Made by a program: the position numbers and the translations under genes
Shown: positions 12,106 to 23,415 of the stretch, one piece after another
Position numbering within the stretch: the first letter of the stretch is position 1
How the letters are laid out: each line of letters opens with the position of its first letter
Notes under the pieces: generated by a model
Told to the model about the DNA's origin: nothing
Database searches by the model: none
What the model saw: the letters and a program-made list of their open reading frames with translations, nothing else
Assembly: GCA_037903475.1 (NCBI GenBank)
Contig: JBAJFG010000074.1
Span: 248,001-312,000, forward strand
Length of the DNA stretch: 64,000 nt
Source of the DNA: Ancylostoma caninum
Lineage: Eukaryota > Nematoda > Chromadorea > Rhabditida > Ancylostomatidae
Direction: 5' to 3'

Positions 12106-12315
12106 ATGACAATTGAAGCTCGCTTGGTGGACGACGCTACAGCTTCCATTATCTCCGACGCCACCTACTACGCGCTTCTGATTCCTTGCCTTATTCCGGT
12201 TTTTATTACTTTTCATTTCTTCGTCTGGCTAGGTGAGTTTTTTCGAAGCCATTCCTTCACAAATCAACAGAGTAAATGCATTTATTTAGGACACGAATTC
12301 TTTGTGAATAATTAA
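12106..12315 (+). CDS. PIGY: PIGY-like subunit of GPI-GlcNAc transferase
   Basis: Exons 12106-12232 and 12290-12315, joined over a 57-base intron (gtgagt...ttatttag), encode 50 residues. The core YYALLIPCLIPVFITFHFF followed by VWLG and a short polar tail HEFFVNN matches the C-terminal membrane segment of PIG-Y (human FYSLLLPITIPVYVFFH, WTWMG, short basic tail). PIG-Y is a tiny ER membrane subunit of the complex that puts GlcNAc on phosphatidylinositol in the first GPI-anchor step. The N-terminal membrane helix of the human protein is not visible; the frame is open upstream to the acceptor at 12088, so an upstream exon may be missing. The intron is a multiple of three without stops, so retention gives 69 residues. 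The stop is one base before the ABCF3 start. Assignment rests on one short conserved helix. Confidence 0.65.
   Translation: MTIEARLVDDATASIISDATYYALLIPCLIPVFITFHFFVWLGEFFRSHSFTNQQSKCIYLGHEFFVNN
12282..12289 (+). promoter_or_regulatory. 3' splice site shared by PIGY exon 2 and possibly ABCF3 leader
   Basis: TTATTTAG ends at 12289. Cis-splicing to it completes the PIGY frame. Spliced-leader addition at the same AG would give ABCF3 a 27-base 5' leader. No other good acceptor lies between the PIGY exon 1 donor and the ABCF3 ATG (AACAG at 12270 would put a stop into PIGY). Confidence 0.5.
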
Positions 12316-12316
12316 A

Positions 12317-15300
12317 ATGGCAAACGTTGATGCAATTCCCGGGTATCTTGCTGGGACATTCCCTACTCTTCCTGTAGAGATCAAGGATTATGTTTCGTGT
12401 AAGTCCCCATCGTATTTGGGTGGTGCATCACTTAAAGCTTTCTTTTAGCTGTTTTGAAAGAAAATGTGGATGAGATACTGACCCTTGAAGATGTTATAGA
12501 GGCTGTTGGAGATCATCTTCAGGTTTGTGTTTTTCTTGAAGCTTTTCAGTCATGTTAACAGCCTTTCCATTAGAGAGAACTATTTAACAGAGCTATGTTG
12601 AAGAGCTGTGCAGTGACGGACTGAACAAGACATGCCTGCAGTTACTACAGTTCCTTCATGGAGAGTGAGTTTATTGGCTTTCAAGGAGAATTCGAGCTCT
12701 AAACAGACATTCTATGATGATTTATCCCAAGGAACCTGCCCAAGGTAGAAAAACATGGAGTCACCACGAAAAAGCTGGATCAAGCCGTTGACATGGCTGC
12801 GGAAAACCACAATTTTGCTGAGATGGAGAGCATCTGGAAGTTGCAAGCTAGGGATGTACCGACTGTTAGTTTTGCTTTGTGTCAGCTTCGTTTTCAAATT
12901 TTCACTATTCGTCGCATCCTCGTTGTGTCTGGTTGTAGTCAGTGGATAAGAAGAAGCTGGGTAAAGCCGAGAATCGAATAGCACAGAAGGCCGAACAACG
13001 CGAGGCGGAGCCAGTCGTACGTAAGAAGAGACCAGAGTGCACTGCAACAGCTTCTCAGGTACTGTTCATCTACTTGGAATTGTTTCAGTGTGTAACACAT
13101 GGGCCGGACTAGTGATAACGGGAACTTTTATCATATTTTCTCAAATGTTTTGATTTAGGCGCCAATAAGGGATACTGGGTCACGTGGAGCGAATGTGAAG
13201 GATGTAAAATTGGAGAGTGTTGACATATCCATTGGCACGAAGTAAGTCTGCTGAATTATGCGCTCTTTCTTCTTCTCACTATCTAGAGGCTGCAGCTATA
13301 TTTCCCATGAGGTGTAGCACCATACGTCGCCGTCGCTCGAACGACACCGATTTTAATGCATATTGATTGATGCGCTGCGTCGCAGAGACATCAAGGGCGG
13401 CCTATTCACGATCGATGTACATCAGAATCTAGGTCACTTTAGTGGCGGCGATGAGGGTTGCTATATTGCACGCGGAGTTTAACTGTAGCCCGTGAGACCC
13501 CCATGGGACCATATGGGGCCTCTTTTAGCTGTGTCACCTAGATTTTCCGCTCAACAGCTGTAGCTGCTTATCCATTTAGACAGCTTCTATCATCTGCTGA
13601 CTTGACTATGGCATATGGTCGTCGTTACGGTCTGGTGGGCAGGAATGGTATTGGAAAAACAACGTTATTGAAGATGATTTCGAGGTATTATCTACGAACT
13701 ATTAAAATAATGAGGAATTATTCTTGTGTTCAGCGGTCAACTGAGAATCCCGTCGGGAATTAATATGCTGGCCGTAGAGCAGGAAGTTGAAGGTGATGAC
13801 ACTCGTGTGATAGATGCTGTTTTGGCTTCTGACTCTCGAAGACAAGCCATGATTGAGAAGGAGCATACATTGCAGGCCAGGCTCAATAAGTACGATCTGC
13901 AGCCCGTTTTTATACATTTTTTCTTCGGAAGAAATCCACACCTTTAATTTTAGGGAAAATATATCCGAGGCAGAGAAAAACAAATGGAGCGATGAGTTAT
14001 CAAAACTATACATCGAAATGGAGAACCTACAGTTAGATAAGGTCGTTCATTTTACCTCTGCTTCTTTGCAACAGAATATCACAACTTGACTCACACTAGT
14101 AGCTCTTTTTAGTAGTCCTCTTTGACAATCAGAAAGTGAATCATTGCCTTAATTCCTACGCCTCCTATAGATTATCGATTTCTCTATGCATTTCCTAGGA
14201 CACTTGAAGAATTTCTTCGTTGCCTTCATATTCAGCGACTCTCTAGGTTCACTGACTAGTAATTTAGGCGCCGGCTAGAGCGGCTTCAATTCTTTATGGT
14301 CTTGGCTTCACACCTGACGAACAGAAGAAACCTACCAGGTATGTTACTCTTGCATTTTGTTAGTCCAGCTTCTTGAGACCACATTTTCAACTTACTTAGG
14401 TTATAGTTAGATTTGCTGTTAAAACACACCTATACTATGAAAAACAATCCATTTCACGCTTATATGGAAAAGAAGGAAGTTGAAGTTCCATCTTATTGTT
14501 CTAGGGAGTTTTCTGGTGGTTGGAGAATGCGAGTTGCGCTTGCACGCGCCCTGTTCGTGAAACCTGACTTGCTTCTTCTTGATGAGCCTACTAACATGTT
14601 AGACATGAGAGCGGTTTACTGGCTTGAAGGTCACTTACAGGTAATTTTCACTGTAGCAGCTATTTTTCTTTGGTTCCACTCATAATCCATCTATAGCTAT
14701 GGGAAGGAACTATCCTGACCGTTTCCCACGACCGAAAATTTCTGAACGAGATCTGCACTGATATCGTGCATTTGCATACCAGACGACTTGATCATTATAA
14801 GGGAAACTACGATACGTTTGAGAAGGTACGTGCTTGTTGAAGTTGTCTCTATATGGCCTAGGTTCATTTGATTGCTTGTTGATTAGTTTTTTTAAGTAAT
14901 TAGATCATAATGAAGAAAAAAATCGCTTAAACATCATTCCAGACAATGAAAGAAAAGTTGACGCAACAGCAACGAGAGTATGAAGCTCAACAGACTCTCC
15001 GACAGCACACACAGGAGTTCATTGACAAGTTCCGATACAACGCGAAGCGAGCTGCTATGGTACAGAGTAGAATAAAGATGCTTGAAAAACTGTGAGTATC
15101 ACTAAGTCATTGAGCATTCGTGTCTTGATCACTTTCCCACATTGTTTCTTGTTCCTGTTTGGCGGGGTTCTATTCGCCTTTTATGGGCGCGCCTCCTTCT
15201 TACGCAAGCCTCTGCTTTTTTGGGTAAACGAGTGCTTGAGGTTACTATAACAGCGAATTTTCAACAATTTTCTATCTAAAGTGTTGAACAGACAATTTTC

Positions 15301-17260
15301 AGCCCCGTTCTGCATGCCGTCGAACTCGATGCAGATATCACCTTCAAATTTCCGGAGTGCGAAGTGTTGAACAATCCTGTGCTACAACTCGACGATGTCT
15401 CATTCAGGTGGCTAAATTTCTGTGACTGGCCTGTCACTGCCGTTTGCTGCTCTTGTTTTGTACTGCTACGCACATGGCAACTTCTTTATGTAACTAAAAC
15501 TTGTGGTAAGCATTTTTAGATACAACGCTGATGCGCCTTATCTTTTCCGCAAGCTGAACCTCGGTACCCACGCGAATTCTCGAATCTGTATAGTGAGTTT
15601 CTGTTGCTCTGTATTGAAAAAGTTCATGCATTTCACAGGTGGAAAAATTCGAGCAGATTACGTGTGATTTCGAGCAGATTTCGCTTATTTTACATGTAAA
15701 TTCCAGTGGATTTTACTCGAATAGAGAAAAATTGGCAAATTCGAGCAGATCACCCTCATTTTACGTGTATTTGTTTCGGGAATAAATTCTCGAAACAAAT
15801 ACACGTAAAATAGGCGTAATCTGCTCGAATTTTCCCACCTGAGTTGTTGAACACTTATACTTCCTTGGATAAGCTTATGTAATTTAGGTTGGTGAGAATG
15901 GGTCCGGTAAGACAACGCTACTAAAACTTCTACTCGGTGAATTGAATCCGTCGGTACGTTCGTAACATTGTGATTATGTCCAGTGAGGTGCAGTTTGTAA
16001 CCGTGTTCTGATCAGTACTCTTTAAGGCTGGCCTTCGCAATGTAAATCGACGAATACGGATAGGATACTTCACACAACATCATGTTGATCAACTGGATAT
16101 GGATATGACTGCCATTGAAGTGCTCGCTCATAATTATCCAGGTCATTAAACCTAAGAACGGCACTATTTTTTTTGTGTTGATGACCGTTTTTTTCTCCGT
16201 AGTACTAATATTGATGTCTCTTTTCTACTTTTCAGGCAAATCACAAGAGGAGTATCGTACAGCTCTTAGTCATTTTGGTTTAACCGGTGATATGGCCTTA
16301 CAGTCGGTGTATACGCTATCAGGAGGACAGAAGTCACGATTGGCATTTGCGAACATTGCAATGTTGAAGTGAGTTGGTTCAAATGAAGGATTGTATCTTC
16401 AGCAAACTGTAGTTTCTTTTTCATTTCTAAAACAATGGTTATTAAGATTGGTTAATACCACTGCGGAGAATTTTTTCCGTTCATTTCATAATTCAATTTA
16501 ATGCTTGGTTTTTGAGAGGAGTTTCCATTTTGTGCTTCATTTAATTAGGATTGCAATGCTTGTTTTGCTTTAACCCTTTGCGGATCACGTGATGCACATG
16601 GTGCATCACGACCTTTCCTCCCATTTTGGTTATATGGTGAACATAGTGCATCACGCTATGCTTTTATGTTGAAAATTGCACTCTTTCCCGATGTTCCTTT
16701 CTCAGGACTACATTATTAAACAAAAAAAACACAACGAATCAAATTGACCTGATGGGAGCTGAAACATCATTTTGCCATCCATGCAAAAATAGGCTCGGTC
16801 CACAATATGTTAAAAAATGTGTTGGTATCTTAAATGAGATGCTTGCTTATTGTAAATCCTATGAGATTTATCCCATGGTTTGCAGCCCGAACTACCTCAT
16901 CCTTGACGAGCCTACTAACCATCTTGATGTGGAAACAGTTGCTGCACTTGGAACAGCATTGAATAAATTCGCTGTGAGTTGGAACAGCTTTGTTGTTTGT
17001 GAAGTTTCCAATTTACTTGTTTGAATTTCTCGAAGGTCCACTCTGAATTCGCCTGGATTTCCGGTAAAACCGTACTTGCTCGAGTTCGAGTCTATTATCA
17101 TTTCCAGGGTGGCGTTGTGCTGGTTTCTCACGATGAACAACTGATCGAGATGGTATGCAAGGAACTTTGGGTGGTGAAGGACAGGATGGTAGTGAATCTT
17201 GAAGGCGGACTCGAGGAATACCGTAAACAGGTGTACAAGCAGTTACAATTGGTTGGCTGA
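12317..17260 (+). CDS. ABCF3: ABCF3 (GCN20-like) cytos. ABC ATPase, complete
   Basis: Twenty exons: 12317-12398, 12449-12522, 12591-12664, 12732-12864, 12939-13058, 13159-13241, 13580-13684, 13734-13889, 13954-14041, 14268-14338, 14505-14640, 14697-14825, 14943-15091, 15303-15407, 15520-15592, 15888-15953, 16027-16141, 16236-16368, 16886-16973, 17108-17260. All phases agree and give 710 residues, like human ABCF3. Walker A motifs lie at about 209-217 (GRNGIGKTT) and 528-536 (GENGSGKTT). Signatures are FSGGW (331) and LSGGQ (614). Walker B/D-loops are [12 protein letters not shown] (351) and [11 protein letters not shown] (635). Switch histidines are in TVSHDRKF and LVSHDEQL. The ABCF linker [20 protein letters not shown] lies between the two cassettes. 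There are no membrane segments. ABCF proteins act in translation control rather than transport. An acceptor 28 bases upstream may take a spliced leader. Family call very sure. Confidence 0.93.
13242..13579 (+). other. ABCF3 intron 6 carrying a GTAGCACC-type repeat
   Basis: The intron holds TGTAGCACCATACGTCGCCG at 13312, resembling the ends of the TACTCCTCGAGGAGTA element family (53451, 55921, 49470). It is the second largest intron of the gene. Confidence 0.4.
15637..15840. mobile_element. 204-bp MITE in ABCF3 intron 15
   Basis: The ends are AGGTGGAAAAATTCGAGCAG and the inverted CTGCTCGAATTTTCCCACCT. A second internal hairpin built from CACGTAAAAT/ATTTTACGTG and TTTGTTTCG/CGAAACAAA lies at 15750-15810. 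No coding capacity. It fills most of the intron between exons 15 and 16. Confidence 0.65.
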
Positions 17261-18566
17261 GCTGCGTAACAATCTAGTTTGTACACTCTTCTTTATTGGT
17301 TGATGACTGGCTATCAGAACAAACTGTGATACGGTCTAGCTACATATACCATTTATAGTTCATGGTTGACTATGTCATTGTTATATTCTCCGAATTTGGT
17401 CCTATCTGTTTGTTATGTGGGTTGATGTCAATGAAGCATTGGAAGCAGAATTCTAGAGGAACGAAAGAAAGAAACACACTAATAGTCTGAGGTGTCAGAA
17501 AAAGTCGCAGTACGTAGTGCCACACGTACTACATCTATGAAGAAAACGTTAGATCAATCGACGATAAAATGTCAGGCGGAGAAACTTTTAGTGGAAATGG
17601 GTTAAGACAAGTTCGGTGGATTTATTACGCCTAATGTAAATATTGATTGCAATAATTTCGTTAAGCGACCAATGAAGAAGAAGATTAATAAGGTGGAGAT
17701 TATGGACTAAAATGTGGTAACGACGTGACAATGTAACATATAGTTTAAATGTAATAGCAATAAGGGATGTAATAATGTAATAGAAGAAAATGATCAATAA
17801 GAAAAATGATTGAATGGAAGAACAGCTGCGCAGGCTGGAGGGGGGTCTCGTGACCGAAACTGAGGCCGCGCAGTGGCCGAAACTATCGATAGCCGATAGG
17901 GCGGATGTAGTCAAATTAATATCAGAGCCGCCGAATGCACAATCACGGGTCCCTCTGTGGATGTGAGCAGCCTCTCTGTGGATGAGAGCGATCGCTTCGC
18001 GACGCAGTACTTGGTGTTAACGGACAATGTGCTGCAATGGAAGTTTTTCACTCTTTTCGCTGATCGTGCTCACAATTTAATCTTACCTGTGGGATGGCAA
18101 GGTCAGATCGGCAAAGAACATTCTTCTGAAGGCGGAAGTTCCAGGTTCATCCACGCGATCCAGACCTTATATTCAAGGGTCTCACTATACAGGCGAGGAA
18201 AACCAAGTATGACGTCATGGAACTCACCGAGGCGAACAGGGGCGCTGGAGAAGAACTACTTGTCAGTCTCCAATAAGACGTCTTTTGCAATAGACATCGA
18301 TCCTTTCGAATAAGTAGTGTTTAGAATGGGATGTTTACTAATAAAAATGAAAGAAAAACGCCTGAAAAAACAAGTTGGGGGGGGGAGGCTCTAATGAGAG
18401 TGTCTACCGGTCGATTCCGATTGACAACTGAGAAAGTTATCCTTACGGATTTCACTGTTGCAGTGAGATTCTTTTGGGGATGCAACCATCAACCTCTCCG
18501 GGCAGCGACAAAAAGCCGCTAATTTCAAATATCTACGTTCTAGTACAGCCGTAATTGTGGCATCCT
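17261..18566. other. region downstream of ABCF3, no gene recognised
   Basis: Contains a plus-strand open frame at 17957-18313 and scattered donor-like sites on the minus strand (for example near 18096). No family resemblance was found and codon use is unremarkable. The 17.6-17.8 kb part is AT-rich. Confidence 0.4.
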
Positions 18567-19060
18567 TCATTTGCTGCCGTTTTTAAGTATACATTTACTG
18601 ACGGCATCTACCAATAATACCATTAGCTCATCCAACACCTTCACGACTGCTAAAATATCCTGAGCCGAAACGTCAGGGTGGAGCTTGTTTGTTGAGCGGC
18701 AGATATTTGATATACTATTTGGGTATTTCCGTCTGAGCTCACAATGAATATACAAGCAGAGAAAAAAAAAAAACAGAATACATAAACAGAATACATAGCA
18801 GAGAAGTGGTAAAGGAGTGTCTACAGTAGGGGGTGCAGTGGTACTGGCTGAAGCTGCAGACAACGGGAGACCATCACCATCAGCACCGATTGAGATTTAC
18901 CAGTAACAAGAATAGAAAGCCTCTGACACCCAACCGGAGCAATCATTGCATCCAGATGGACGGAGAAGTCGTGGCGATATAAGTGTCTTGCAACTAGCTT
19001 ACCGCATACACGCCACTTCAAAGAGCCTTCATCGATATATCGCTCCAGCGATTCTACCAT
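18567..19060 (-). CDS. unidentified candidate gene with a histone-fold-like exon
   Basis: Tentative exons on the minus strand: 19060-18901, starting at an ATG placed directly after CTTCAG; 18853-18795; and 18732-18567 ending in TGA. The last exon reads RRKYPNSISN, then KLHPDVSAQDILAVVKVLDE. This has the RK...HPD spacing and heptad pattern of histone H2B helices 1-2 (HPD followed by a long helix with V/L...DE). The canonical end of H2B is absent, the junction into the last exon does not keep phase, and the first exon resembles nothing I know. It could be a pseudogene, a divergent histone-fold protein or chance. The acceptor before the last exon has a long pyrimidine tract. Confidence 0.28.
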
Positions 19061-19480
19061 CTGAAGCCTGATATCCTATCAAGTCGGTGAAGAACTGTAC
19101 AGAACACTACATAGTGTCATCGCCATAGTAATACCAGGAGTAGTCAAGCGGAAAAAACTTCGGAAGCTTTACAGGAATCGTATGGAAGAATCGGTATTTG
19201 TTCAATTCTTACGAAGATGATGCTCAGGAAAAACCGATACTTAGCGAAAGCTGTTGTGTGTCCACCTGTTCAGGTATAGTCGATCTATTCTGGCAAAGCT
19301 GTTTTTTCATTCCTCTCACTTCTAACTCACTAAACTCTATTTCTTGCTGAAGTACAGCCAGTACCACTACAAGGTGCGCGAATTACTGGCGCGTGGTTTT
19401 TTGAGCTCCAATCGGGTAAGATTAGGTACGATTGATCGAATTCACAAGCCATGCTCTAGGTATTTTTGCTTAAGTCGTCT

Positions 19481-19653
19481 CTACAGGGTGTTTTTCCAGG
19501 AGTAAATCGGTGCAATTGCGGACCCAGTACAAAGGCTACGTGCGAATTGCTGGAACCTCCGCTTTCACGTGGTCTTTCGACTGAGAATTTGATCTATTGG
19601 AATGGATCAGATCGCGCGCGATTTTACTCCCGGAAAAACACACTGTACCGTAG
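19481..19653. mobile_element. 173-bp MITE, CTACAGGGTG-type ends
   Basis: The left end CTACAGGGTGTTTTTCCAGG and the right end, whose complement is CTACGGTACAGTGTGTTTTT, share the core GTGTTTTTCC(A/G)GGAGTAAA in inverted orientation. Ends of this kind are common in Tc1/mariner-related MITEs. No open frame. Confidence 0.6.
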
Positions 19654-19999
19654 CCAGCAGCTGGTTTCCTAAATGATCTCTTTCTGTGCCTTCATAGGCT
19701 TTAGGAATCCTCCTGGTCAGGTCACGAGATAGACTTAGGAGACTCCGACTATCCGTGTATGATAGGTCAAGACTAAGGCTCAGCTACCGTGCGCTCACCG
19801 CAGATTCGACCACTAGATCACCATGGTAAAAACATTCCTTATATCTAACAAGCCATTTTTGCTACTTTTTGCGAACTCAGGACTGATAATTAGAAGAGAA
19901 GAGCAAATATAATGAATTTTTTGAAACCGTGGAAAACTCCCAATTCCGTTAGTAAAAAGAGGTTTTTCAAACTCGTTCATCCCAAATTTAAAGGATAAA

Positions 20000-20278
20000 G
20001 GATAAAGTGGTCGGCGTTAATCAATCCCGTCACGAGGGATGCGCCACGCATTCGACTTCATCTGAGCATCGTAGAGGCGTTGAATGCGTATGTGCCCTGT
20101 ACAATGACTTGCGGGGGGCACCCGATGTACCAAGTCAGTGCTTCATCCTCCCAGACTCCTCTGGTACCAATTTACCGACCCCGGAGGGTTGGAAGGCTTG
20201 GTTGGCCTCGGGCGGGATCGAACCATCGATCGTGTGCGTGCGCAGCGAGCCTCTTACCACTGCGCCACACGCGCCCCC
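20000..20278 (-). mobile_element. complete tRNA-derived SINE with 21-bp target duplication
   Basis: On the minus strand the element begins with a tRNA-like head holding A box TGGCGCAGTGGTAAGAGGC and B box GGTTCGATCCC. It continues about 200 bp and ends in a TTTATCC repeat tail. Near-identical 21-base flanks ATCCCAAATTTA...GATAAA lie at 19979-19999 and 20279-20299 (two mismatches). Head, tail and flanking duplication together define a SINE. The acceptor stem is not intact, so it is not a tRNA gene. Confidence 0.75.
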
Positions 20279-20668
20279 ATCCCAAATTTACAAGATAAAA
20301 TCCGTTCAAAGGTGGTCTCACTGGTGATTTCTTTGAATTTTGCTTCAAAGGGGTTGCTTGCATCATTGCTCACTTCATTTGTAGCCTCATGAGCTCCACT
20401 TTGGATATGTTACTGGGTAAGGTCTATAGTAGTAAAAGATGTGCACAGACTGGTTCAAGTTCGTTCCTAGAGAATCTTGAAAATATTCTGAAATAACACT
20501 TGCGTGTCAAGGGTGGTCTGAGCTGAAAGCTTCCCCAAGTCTTTACAGACCAAGAAAGAGGTCACTCGGCCAAACTTGTTAATGTTTACGGTAGGTATTG
20601 CTCTAGCCAACATACCCACAACATGGTCTTTAAATTCGCTCAACCACACCTGATTGGGGTTTAAAAAC

Positions 20669-20721
20669 GTACTATGCTACAGGGTGTGCAAATAATTTGT
20701 GCGCGCCCTGTAGTATAGTAC
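20669..20721. repeat. 53-bp palindromic remnant of a CTACAGGGTG element
   Basis: GTACTATGCTACAGGGTGTG and the inverted GCGCCCTGTAGTATAGTAC are separated by only about 12 bp. This looks like the two fused ends of a mariner-type MITE. Confidence 0.55.
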
Positions 20722-21189
20722 GCTTGCCCGGAATATCGGTCTGTTAGTGTAGAATAATCCAAAATGAAAGAGGGAAGCTGCGAAGCACTATAAAACTCAA
20801 TCCTAGGGCTCCATGTACGCCTGTGATTCCAGGCAGACCACCAGCTAGTCCTCTATCCGGACGGAGGATACCCATGCCACTAGGCGTCGAGAACACGTCT
20901 TATAGTCGTGTGTCCGATGCACATTAGTGTTGAGATGGAATAGCGTTGAATATGTTGCATGTCACTGAGTCACTTTTGGAGAGATCCTGTCCATCATCAC
21001 TGTGATTGTCAAGACTGCTTCAACAACATCGTCTCCGCTATCGCAATCACTTCCGTCTTCATTTCGTTCTCATTCATTTTGATAGAGCCAAGTCTGGAGA
21101 TATCCTCACGAGTTTGCTTCATTTATACTCTTTCTTGCTCCCTAGCAATCGGCAATTGCTGGGTGTGTTTTCGATTTTCGTCTTAGGCG

Positions 21190-21650
21190 TCACAATCAAT
21201 TGTAGCAGCGTGATCGTCCTGCTAACGCAGGACTCACATGCTTCCTTTGGAGCTCGCCTCGTTGCTTTCATGTGACACTTTCCCACACCACGCCGGCTAC
21301 ACCTCCTCACGTCAACGGTCAGCTTTCCACAGCTCCTATTTTCCAGCGTCAAAGCAACCATCCTACAGCTGTGGACCCGCTAAGTGACATCCTTTTCACT
21401 GTATAAGGGTGTCGGAGCTCTTCTCACCCATTCGTGGACCAGGCGTAGCTGTCACTGTGGAACTTCGCCATCTTCGGCTGGTGCCGCCGGTGAACCCCTC
21501 ACCGATACGAGTGCTTATTCCTCAGGCATGCACCATTCGCCACCTCAGGCGCAGCCATCACACCACTTCGGGCTCATTGGCTGAGTCTCCTCTCAATCTG
21601 GCTGCTTCCTCTTTAAAACATGCCCACCAGCATCTTGCCTTTTATATGGC
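21190..21650. repeat. dispersed repeat with ~60-bp minisatellite (locus 1)
   Basis: Starts with the hairpin-like GATCGTCCTGCTAACGCAGG and then contains degenerate units around TGTGGACCCG. It ends near AAACATGCCCACC. The same beginning, units and end occur at 29430-30030, so this is a repeat family. Flanks 20722-21189 and 21651-22240 hold no recognised gene. Confidence 0.5.
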
Positions 21651-22239
21651 TTGATAACCATGAACCAATCTAAGGCATTTTCACCGTAGTGCAAACAACT
21701 GTAGGTCTTCTGTCCTGCATTGGACGCCTAATTACTTATTACGCCGCTTACCTACTTACTTCCTGTTAGATACTCAAATGACCCGTATTCACTTGACGTG
21801 CCAGTACATGGTCCTTTTTGCCCATCTACCGTCTTCCTTTCTCATTATATGACCGGCACATTGATGCTAAACTTTCGATACGTTTTACTCTGAATCATGA
21901 ATACGGGATCATAGTTAATATTAAAGGCAGTGTATTACCTCATGGTTGGTATCGAGATAACAACAGAATCCGGTCCTAATCGACGCGCTGATTCCAATGA
22001 TGTGCTTAAAATGTGGAAAAACGGTCAAAATCCTATTCTTGAGGCATAATTTGATTTCGACGCGGGCGAGTTTCCCTACTAGAAAGCTAGAAGAAGCAAA
22101 GCTAAAAGCAGTGCACCAGCTCAGCGATCGCGTTCGAGAATTTTACGTCAGTCGAACATATGCAAGCCGTTGAGCACAAGGATGTACTTTGAGTTTCAAA
22201 AACCCCATAAGTTCCTGGTTTCTTTAGTCGAGAATTTCA

Positions 22240-22930
22240 AAATTCTCGGCCACTCAGGCAATTTCGGGGACAAATTTCGTTGCGAGCGAGCGGAGGGTGA
22301 GGGTCGGAACGATCGTTCGGCTGTTTTTGCCCGAGAAGTAGCCTCGTTCAGGCCGTTGTAGAGCCGCTGAAGACGGAGACTGCATTCCGGTTGCGGGACA
22401 TCTAGTACCCAACTTGTTGCGGGGCGGTGCCTGCCTCATACAATCATCAAACGAATAAGTGACAATTACAAAATATTTGATCACAGAAGTCCATTCCGAC
22501 ACGCGTGAAACTTCGAGAAGGCCCGCCAAGATCGATTGGACCAGAAAATCTGCAGAAGAAAGAGTTCTGGTTGAGATCGTATGTGAACTCTCTTGCCGCA
22601 TCGCTAGCTTGCCTGCTGGAGGCCAAGCGGTCCTTCAGCAAGTTGATCGGCATAGGACTAAAAGTCCTTCACACTTTCAGGATATTCATAGAACTCTTTT
22701 GAGACTCTGTCAGGACATGAAACCGTTCATTTGAGCAAACAGAGTGTCTTTCAACGTTGTTGCCATGTAGAAAATTCTAAGAAGGACCACTCCGCGCGCC
22801 CGCCGCGATTGGCCAGGGATGAGGTTGGGTATTAGATGTCCGTAAACGCTGCATTCCTATCCGCCTACGTTCAGGTTTACGTTCTGCGTTCAGGCCGCCA
22901 TGAGCCCGCACACCACTATGCGTTACTGTT
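22240..22930. repeat. diverged copy of the CAATTTCGGGG repeat family
   Basis: ACTCAGGCAATTTCGGGGAC at 22252 resembles the end of the element at 56028-56969. The stretch near 22880-22915 (inverted GCGGGCTCATGGCGGCC) matches 56779-56795. Diverged and interrupted, non-coding. Confidence 0.4.
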
Positions 22931-23071
22931 CCTAATCCAGCGCACAAATCAGCATCAAATCAAATCTCCGCAATTACCTGTCAATTGGACAGCGACATCG
23001 TCACAATCGCTGGGGGTTCAAGTTTAAGTGTTATGCCTCATAGGTTGGTATTCGAGCACCTTTATTGGGCC

Positions 23072-23099
23072 TGACGTTCCAGCAATACGCCGTCTTCAG
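23072..23099 (-). ncRNA. hammerhead-like core, degenerate copy 1
   Basis: The minus strand reads GGCCT, CTGAAGA, a stem CGGC...GCTG, then GGAACGTC and AGGCCC. This follows hammerhead order: CUGANGA, stem II, GAAA, GUC, with stem I from GGCC pairs. One A of the GAAA box is missing, so it is probably inactive. Confidence 0.35.
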
Positions 23100-23197
23100 A
23101 GGCCTGGAGGTGGTTCAAGTTTATACGAATTCATAACCTATCCCATCAAACACTTCCCCTTCCAGTGCATTCAATTCGTATTAGCGAGATCACTGTG

Positions 23198-23340
23198 AGG
23201 TCCTCAGTAGAAGGTGACACTCACCAGATGCTCCACGGAACGAGCGGAGATGGATTTTGCCACTGTAGACGTTAAAGGGGAAATCCATCTCTGCTCGATC
23301 CATGGAGCACCTGGTGAGTGTCACCTTCTACTGAGGACCT
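23198..23340. repeat. 143-bp near-perfect hairpin
   Basis: AGGTCCTCAGTAGAAGGTGA at 23198 is the reverse complement of the sequence ending at 23340, and pairing continues inward for about 60 bp with few mismatches. It lies just upstream of the lectin gene's first exon. It may be a MITE or a transcribed hairpin. Confidence 0.7.
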
Positions 23341-23415
23341 AAAATCCTTCTTTTCTCTATTCCAAATGACCGACTGTTTTACTTACAGGTTTTAACAAAG
23401 GGGAGCAACACCGAG

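Noticed and set aside
17957..18313. 118-codon plus-strand open frame after ABCF3
   Set aside because: No recognisable family, no good acceptor at its start, and alternative minus-strand splice-like sites overlap it. Left unannotated.
20204..20278. tRNA gene on the minus strand
   Set aside because: A and B boxes are present, but the acceptor stem does not pair and the sequence continues into a SINE body with target duplication.
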